Below are positions 30,928 to 35,314 of a stretch of 35,314 nucleotides of DNA, in pieces (within the stretch, counting starts at the first letter, position 1; every line of letters begins with the position of its first letter). Position numbers and translations under genes: made by a program. Source of the stretch: Actinomycetes bacterium (GTDB lineage: Bacteria > Actinomycetota > Actinomycetes > Actinomycetales > Microbacteriaceae). The stretch lies in the NCBI GenBank assembly GCA_023428065.1, contig JAEYZI010000075.1:1-35314 (forward strand). The letters are read 5' to 3'. Under the pieces are notes generated by a model. That model was given only the letters and a program-made list of their open reading frames with translations, was not told the DNA's origin and ran no database searches.

Positions 30928-31791
30928 ATGATCCCCCAGACGATCGCTGAGCTGCGCGCGCACGGCGTGCGCGTGCTCGAGCGGGCCCACGTGCCGACGC
31001 CCGAGGCGGATGCGGAGCTCCTCCTCGCGCACGTGCTCGGCCTCACGAGGGGGCAGGTGCAGGCGAAGGCCGTGACGGGGGCGGGGGCCGGCCCGGACGA
31101 ACGACTCGCCTACCTCGAGGCGGTGGAGCGCCGCGCCGCGCGTGAGCCGCTGCAGCACATCACGGGCGTCGCCCCCTTCCGCTCGATCGAACTCGCCGTC
31201 GGGCCCGGGGTCTTCGTGCCGCGCCCCGAGACCGAGTTCGTGGCGCAGCTCGCGATCGACGCGCTCCAGGCGGTCGCGAACGCTCGGCCCCTCGCCGTCG
31301 ACCTCGGCACGGGCTCCGGCGCGCTCGCCCTCGCGCTCGCGACCGAGGTGCCCCACGCATCCGTCGTCGCGGTCGAGAACTCTCCCCGCGCGTTCGTGTG
31401 GGCGAAGGAGAACGTGCGGCGCATCGCCCCCGACAACGTCCGCCTCGTCTTCGCCGATCTCGCCGAGGCGCTGCCGGAGCTCGACGGCACGGTCGACGTG
31501 CTCGTCTCCAACCCGCCCTACATCCCCGACGACGCCATCCCGCGCGACCCCGAGGTGCGCCTCCACGACCCCGCGGCGGCGCTCTACGGCGGCCCGGACG
31601 GGCTGGACGTCGTGCGCACCCTCTCCCGCCGTGCGCGCGAGCTCGTGCGACCGGGCGGCGCGCTCGTGATCGAGCACGGCGAGCTGCAGGGCGCCGAGCT
31701 CCGCGCGGTGCTCGACGGCGACGGCTGGCGCGCGACCGCCACCCACCGCGACCTGCTCGGCCGCGACCGCGCGACGACGGCCCTGCGGTGA
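30928..31791 (+). CDS. prmC: Release factor glutamine N5-methyltransferase
   Basis: A 287-residue SAM-dependent enzyme that methylates the GGQ glutamine of release factors. VDLGTGSGALALALA near residue 126 binds SAM; VSNPPYIPDD near residues 193-202 is the amide-binding NPPY motif. The N-terminal helical domain (residues 1-85) binds the release factor. The ATG lies 7 nt behind prfA, its substrate gene, so the pair is certainly one operon. Confidence 0.95.
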   Translation: MIPQTIAELRAHGVRVLERAHVPTPEADAELLLAHVLGLTRGQVQAKAVTGAGAGPDERLAYLEAVERRAAREPLQHITGVAPFRSIELAVGPGVFVPRPETEFVAQLAIDALQAVANARPLAVDLGTGSGALALALATEVPHASVVAVENSPRAFVWAKENVRRIAPDNVRLVFADLAEALPELDGTVDVLVSNPPYIPDDAIPRDPEVRLHDPAAALYGGPDGLDVVRTLSRRARELVRPGGALVIEHGELQGAELRAVLDGDGWRATATHRDLLGRDRATTALR

Positions 31792-31853
31792 GGTCGGCCC
31801 CGCCCGCGTCGCGCCCGGATGAGGCGTGGAGCGGCCTCGCGGCTCGCCGCTCC

Positions 31854-31859
31854 TAGGAT
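31854..31859 (+). promoter_or_regulatory. -10 box before tsaC
   Basis: TAGGAT ends 9 nt before the ATG at 31869, so an internal promoter would give tsaC a leader of only 2-3 nt. It lies in the 77-nt gap after prmC, which holds GC-rich sequence and no other recognisable element. GGATGAG in the same stretch could act as a ribosome site on the longer operon mRNA. Confidence 0.4.
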
Positions 31860-31868
31860 GGATGAGCC

Positions 31869-32546
31869 ATGGCGATCTACGACACGGGCGTCCCCGACGA
31901 GCTGATGACGGGGATGCGTCTCGCCCGCGGCGCGATCGCGCGCGGCGAGCTCGTCGTCATCCCCACCGACACGGTCTACGGCGTCGCGGCGGACGCCTTC
32001 TCGCCCGCGGCCGTGCAGCGGCTGCTCGACGCCAAGGGCCGTGACCGCACGGCGCCCCCGCCCGTGCTCGTGCCCGGCCTCGAGACGCTCGACGCGCTCG
32101 CCGATCCCGTGCCCGACGAGGTGCGGGCGCTCGTCGCGGAGTTCTGGCCCGGCGGCCTCACGGTCATCCTGCGTGCGCGACCCATGCTCGACTGGGACCT
32201 CGGCGAGACGCGCGGCACGGTCGCCCTCCGCATGCCCTCGGACAAGGTCGCCCTCGAACTGCTCGCCGAGACGGGCCCCCTCGCCGTCTCGAGCGCCAAC
32301 CTCACGGGGCAGCCCGCCGCGCTCACGGCCGCCGAGGCCGAAGCCATGCTGGGGGAGAGCGTCGCCGTCTACCTCGAGGCGGGGCGCGCGGGCGGCGCTT
32401 ACCCGACGGCGGCAGCCCACACGGGATCGACGATCGTCGACGCGACGAACCTCGAGCACCCCGACGGCCGCCTCCGGATCGTTCGCCACGGCGTCGTGCC
32501 GGACGAGGAGATCATCCGCGTGGTCGGGGAGGACCGATGCGCGTGA
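31869..32546 (+). CDS. tsaC: L-threonylcarbamoyladenylate synthase (Sua5/YrdC/TsaC family)
   Basis: A 225-residue enzyme that makes threonylcarbamoyl-AMP from threonine, bicarbonate and ATP for the t6A37 modification of ANN-decoding tRNAs. VVIPTDTVYGVAADAFSP near residue 28, LLDAKGRDR, FWPGGLTVILRAR near residue 95 and AVSSANLTGQPA near residue 138 are family landmarks. There is no C-terminal Sua5 domain, so it is the short form. It overlaps the next gene by 10 nt. Confidence 0.93.
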   Translation: MAIYDTGVPDELMTGMRLARGAIARGELVVIPTDTVYGVAADAFSPAAVQRLLDAKGRDRTAPPPVLVPGLETLDALADPVPDEVRALVAEFWPGGLTVILRARPMLDWDLGETRGTVALRMPSDKVALELLAETGPLAVSSANLTGQPAALTAAEAEAMLGESVAVYLEAGRAGGAYPTAAAHTGSTIVDATNLEHPDGRLRIVRHGVVPDEEIIRVVGEDRCA

Positions 32547-33814
32547 TCGCCTACGTCGCGACGGCGGGCGTCGCCGCGATCGTCTCGTTCGCGCTCTCCA
32601 TGGTGATCTGGAAGCTGTCGCACCGCTTCCGCCTGTATCCGAAGATCCGTGAGCGCGACGTGCACACGCGTCCCACGCCGCGACTCGGCGGCGTCGCGAT
32701 GTTCCTCGGCATTGTCGCGGCCTTCGCGGTCGGCGCCTTCATCCCCGAGCTCGCGATCGTGTACTCGCAGCCCATGCACATCTGGGGGCTGCTCGGCTCG
32801 GCGCTCATGATCGTGCTCATCGGCGTCGCCGACGACATCTGGGATCTCGACTGGCTCACGAAGCTCGCGGGCCAGCTCCTCGCCGCGGCGCTGCTCGCGT
32901 GGAGCGGCATCCAGTTCCTCTCCTTCCCGCTGCCGGGCGTGATCGTTCAGCTCGCCCCGTGGCAGTCGCTCGTCATCACCGTCTTCGTCATCGTGCTCGT
33001 CATGAACGCGATCAACTTCATCGACGGTCTCGACGGGCTCGTCGCGGGCGTCGCGATCATCGCGAACGGCGTCTTCTCGGTCTACGTGCTCGTCATCTCG
33101 TCGGGGCCGACGGGGCAGAGCGACTACTTCAACCTCGCGCAGCTCATCTCCGCAGCCCTCATCGGCGCATGCTTCGGCTTCCTGCCGCTCAACTGGCACC
33201 GTGCCCGACTGTTCATGGGCGACGCGGGCGCCCTCCTCACGGGGCTGCTCATGGCGGCCTCGACGATCGCCGTGACGGGACAGATCGACCCGGGGGCGCT
33301 CGAGGAGACCGTCGGAAGCGCGCGGCAGTTCTTCCCCGCGTTCATCCCGCTCGTGCTCCCGTTCGCCATCCTGCTCGTGCCGCTGCTCGACTTCGGACTC
33401 GCGGTCATCCGGCGCCTGCGTGCCGGGAAGTCGCCGTTCTCGGCCGACCGCAAGCACCTGCACCACCGCCTGCTCGACATGGGGCACTCCCACCTGCACG
33501 CCGTGCTCATCCTGTACGGCTGGACGGGTTCCGCCGCGATCGGCATGCTCCTGTTCCTCTTCATCGACACGTGGTGGGCCGCGCTCGCGACCCTCCTCGG
33601 CCTCGTCGCCTGCACGATCATCACCCTCGCCCCGCTCAGCCGCCGCAAGGCCGTCGAGGCCGCCGTGCAGAGCACCCCCGGCGACGACGAGCTCGCGCGC
33701 TTCGACCCGCTCGACGCCGCGGCCGAGGACTCGGCTCCGCCGAGCGACGCGGACGCGCGCGACGTGCTCGAGCGCATCCACGACCACGACCACGAGAAGG
33801 AGGGCTCCGCGTGA
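32537..33814 (+). CDS. Polyprenyl-phosphate N-acetylhexosamine-1-phosphate transferase (WecA/Rfe-like)
   Basis: A 425-residue membrane enzyme of the MraY/WecA family with about 11 helices. TPRLGGVAMFLG near residue 46, VADDIWDLDWLTK near residue 96, NAINFIDGLDGLVAG near residue 156 and DRKHLHHRLLDMGHSH near residue 305 are the Mg- and nucleotide-binding motifs; the last is WecA-type rather than MraY-type. It transfers a sugar 1-phosphate, typically GlcNAc-1-P, to a polyprenyl phosphate to start a wall polymer. About 60 acidic cytoplasmic residues follow the last helix. Confidence 0.92.
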   Translation: MRVIAYVATAGVAAIVSFALSMVIWKLSHRFRLYPKIRERDVHTRPTPRLGGVAMFLGIVAAFAVGAFIPELAIVYSQPMHIWGLLGSALMIVLIGVADDIWDLDWLTKLAGQLLAAALLAWSGIQFLSFPLPGVIVQLAPWQSLVITVFVIVLVMNAINFIDGLDGLVAGVAIIANGVFSVYVLVISSGPTGQSDYFNLAQLISAALIGACFGFLPLNWHRARLFMGDAGALLTGLLMAASTIAVTGQIDPGALEETVGSARQFFPAFIPLVLPFAILLVPLLDFGLAVIRRLRAGKSPFSADRKHLHHRLLDMGHSHLHAVLILYGWTGSAAIGMLLFLFIDTWWAALATLLGLVACTIITLAPLSRRKAVEAAVQSTPGDDELARFDPLDAAAEDSAPPSDADARDVLERIHDHDHEKEGSA

Positions 33815-34260
33815 GCGCGACCCCCAACCCCATCCTCACGACCGCACTGCGCTGGGGCGCCCTCTTCGCGACCGGGCTCGCCGTGCTCGCGGGCGGCATC
33901 GGCCTGCTCGTCGCGGGCCTGGCGGGGCTCTGGGGCGGACTGCTCGGCGCCCTCCTCGCCTTCGCGTTCCTCGCCCTCACGGCGGGCAGCATCCTGCTGG
34001 GTCAGCGCCTCACGGTCGGCGACCCGAACAGCCCGCTGTTCTACGGCGTCGTGCTGGGGGCGTGGCTGCTCAAGCTCATCGTCTTCTTCGTCTTCATGTT
34101 CTGGCTCCGCGGGCAGGACTGGATCGACCCGTGGGTGTTCTTCTTCACCGTCATCGCCGCCGTGCTCGGCTCGCTCGTCGTCGACGTGCTCTCCTTCGTG
34201 CGCTCGCGAGCACCGTACGTCGACGTGCAGCTCCCCGGCGACCGCGAAGAGGACAGGTAA
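33811..34260 (+). CDS. Small membrane protein upstream of atpB (AtpI-like position)
   Basis: A 149-residue protein with four hydrophobic segments (about residues 10-33, 36-62, 75-100 and 106-130) and an acidic tail. Genes in this place in actinobacteria encode small membrane proteins thought to correspond to AtpI, which helps assemble the ATP synthase c-ring; the sequence match alone is weak. The GTG start overlaps the stop of the WecA-like gene (GTGA). Confidence 0.75.
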   Translation: MSATPNPILTTALRWGALFATGLAVLAGGIGLLVAGLAGLWGGLLGALLAFAFLALTAGSILLGQRLTVGDPNSPLFYGVVLGAWLLKLIVFFVFMFWLRGQDWIDPWVFFFTVIAAVLGSLVVDVLSFVRSRAPYVDVQLPGDREEDR

Positions 34261-34267
34261 GGACGTC

Positions 34268-34295
34268 CTGACCACCGCCTCGGCCCTGGTAGGCT
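34268..34295 (+). promoter_or_regulatory. Promoter of the ATP synthase operon
   Basis: CTGACC (34268-34273), a 16-bp spacer and TAGGCT (34290-34295) predict a transcript start near 34302. This gives a leader of about 50 nt ending at a TGGAG ribosome site before the proposed CTG start of atpB. Confidence 0.5.
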
Positions 34296-34351
34296 GAGAT
34301 CAACCCCATTCCATCGCCGCGTGCCAGCACGCCCCGAGTCTGGAGTCAGCG

Positions 34352-35176
34352 CTGCTAGCTTCCGCCCTCACCCCCCTGATTCGGTTCAGCGACGACACCG
34401 ACGGCGGATTCCACGGCCCGTCGCTGGAGGAGTTCTTCCCGCCGGCGGTCCTGTTCGAAGGCACGCCCTTCGAGCTCAACCGCATCATGCTCATCCGCAT
34501 CCTCATCACGGTGCTGCTCATCGTGTGGATGATCGTGGCCACCCGGCGCATGCGGCTCGTCCCCACGCGCTTCCAGGCCGCGAACGAGTTCCTCTTCGGC
34601 TTCGTGCGCAACAGCATCATCGTCGAGACCCTCGGCGAGAAGGACGGTCGCCGCTTCATGGCGCCGCTCTTCGCGATGTTCTTCCTCATCCTCGGCCTCA
34701 ACCTCACGGGCATCGTGCCGGGCTTCAACATCGCGGGCACCTCCGTGATCGGAACGCCGCTCGTGCTCGCCGTCGTCTCCTACGTCATGTTCGTGTGGGC
34801 AGGCATCCGCAAGCACGGCTGGAAGTTCTTCAAGAACTCGCTCTTCCCGAGCGGCGTCCCGTGGCCGCTCTACATCGTCGTGACGCCGATCGAGCTCATC
34901 TCGACCTTCGTGCTCCGCCCGGTCACGCTCACCCTCCGTCTCCTCATGAACATGGTCGCGGGGCACATGCTGCTCGTGCTGTGCTTCTCGGCGACGCAGT
35001 TCTTCTTCTTCACCGTCCTCGCAGACGGCAACCTCCTCGGCCTCCTCGGGGTCGGCACCTTCGCCTTCGGCGCCGCGTTCACGCTCTTCGAGCTCATGGT
35101 CGCCGCGCTCCAGGCGTACGTCTTCACCTTCCTCGCCGCCGTCTACATCCAGCTCTCGCTGGCCGACGAGCACTGA
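34352..35176 (+). CDS. atpB: ATP synthase F0 subunit a, apparent CTG start
   Basis: Subunit a forms the proton half-channels of F-type ATP synthase. SIIVETLGEKDGRRFM, FFLILGLNLTGIVPGFNIAG, TLRLLMNMVAGHMLLVL (with the essential Arg) and FELMVAALQAYVFTFL are family landmarks. The first ATG in frame (34487) begins inside the conserved segment FEGTPFELNRIMLIR and would remove the N-terminus. Upstream, the frame stays open to a TGA at 34295 with no ATG, GTG or TTG. CTG at 34352 has TGGAG 6 nt before it and gives a 274-residue protein of normal length starting LLASALTPLIRFSDD. A CTG at 34340 is possible but lacks a ribosome site. Confidence 0.88.
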   Translation: MLASALTPLIRFSDDTDGGFHGPSLEEFFPPAVLFEGTPFELNRIMLIRILITVLLIVWMIVATRRMRLVPTRFQAANEFLFGFVRNSIIVETLGEKDGRRFMAPLFAMFFLILGLNLTGIVPGFNIAGTSVIGTPLVLAVVSYVMFVWAGIRKHGWKFFKNSLFPSGVPWPLYIVVTPIELISTFVLRPVTLTLRLLMNMVAGHMLLVLCFSATQFFFFTVLADGNLLGLLGVGTFAFGAAFTLFELMVAALQAYVFTFLAAVYIQLSLADEH

Positions 35177-35231
35177 CCATCCGGCACCCGCCGGGACCAA
35201 CCCCGCAACACATCACAGAAAAGGAAATCCC

Positions 35232-35314
35232 GTGATCGTTGGATACCTCGCCCCCATCGCGTTCGGCCTGGCCTCGATCGGCTCGGCCATCGGCGTGGGC
35301 CTCGTCGTCGGCAA
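35232..35314 (+). CDS. atpE: ATP synthase F0 subunit c (partial)
   Basis: The first 27 codons are present, cut by the window end. The sequence IVGYLAPIAFGLASIGSAIG is the first helix of the c-ring subunit, with the glycine/alanine-rich face that packs in the ring. The GTG start is preceded by AAAGGAA. The proton-carrying acidic residue is beyond the edge. It follows atpB by 55 nt, the standard order. Confidence 0.93.
   Translation, partial: MIVGYLAPIAFGLASIGSAIGVGLVVG

Noticed and set aside
27717..31046. A very long open frame on the minus strand across rho and prfA
   Set aside because: It is the mirror of GC-rich third codon positions. Its translation is Arg/Val/Asp/Leu-rich low-complexity sequence with no motifs, while the plus strand encodes complete, well-known proteins.
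34487..35176. ATG at 34487 as the atpB start
   Set aside because: It would cut off the conserved segment FEGTPFELNR and the hydrophilic N-terminus; there is no ribosome site before it.
1..35314. Mobile elements, CRISPR arrays, toxin-antitoxin or defence systems
   Set aside because: I looked for transposases, integrases, terminal repeats, regular direct repeats and known defence gene pairs and found none; the tRNA-Arg gene is intact with no attached integrase or duplicated 3' end.

Overview
The window is a dense, very GC-rich chromosomal stretch with frequent GTG starts and mostly 1-4 nt gene overlaps. The order argS, lysA, hom, thrC, thrB, rho, prfA, prmC, tsaC, wecA-like, small membrane protein, atpB, atpE is the classic actinobacterial arrangement. 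Codon style and protein flavour suggest a member of the Microbacteriaceae (inference). I see no insertion sequence, phage gene, CRISPR array or other sign of recent transfer, and no gene-free stretch longer than 300 bases.

Layout. 1-6.8 kb: start of an O-acetylhomoserine sulfhydrylase (metY), two drug-type MFS transporters, a membrane acyltransferase, a short-chain dehydrogenase, and a two-gene unit of an S51-like peptidase plus uracil-DNA glycosylase. 6.8-11.3 kb: an ABC exporter pair, a GNAT acetyltransferase, then an opposing GntR(YtrA-type)-ATPase-permease operon with a clear palindromic operator. 11.3-18.4 kb: amidase, an iron-box-controlled SIP-domain protein, a small HExxH protein, a flavin disulfide reductase, an arginase-family enzyme, an ECF sigma factor with a membrane partner, glycerate kinase and tRNA-Arg(CCG). 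18.4-19.9 kb: transglutaminase-like protein and a lipoprotein. 19.9-35.3 kb: the housekeeping block, all on the plus strand, covering arginyl-tRNA charging, lysine and threonine synthesis, transcription and translation termination, t6A modification, a polyprenyl-phosphate sugar-phosphate transferase and the start of the F-type ATP synthase operon.

How the genes work together. LysA completes lysine synthesis, while Hom, ThrB and ThrC take aspartate semialdehyde to threonine; MetY at the left end uses O-acetylhomoserine from the same family. Rho, RF1 and PrmC (which methylates RF1) form a termination group. The GntR-ATPase-permease triad looks self-regulated, and the SIP gene looks repressed by a DtxR/IdeR-type regulator under iron sufficiency.

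The most interesting signals are regulatory. Many genes here have a TANNNT -10 box ending 6-9 nt before the start codon, implying leaderless mRNAs. In two cases the leaderless ATG opens a 9-11 codon mini-ORF whose stop overlaps the start of the main gene (GTGA or ATGA). atpB has no ATG, GTG or TTG at its conserved N-terminus and seems to start at CTG behind a Shine-Dalgarno. The arginase-family protein has Cys in place of the usual metal-A His. All calls come from reading the sequence; no database search was run.
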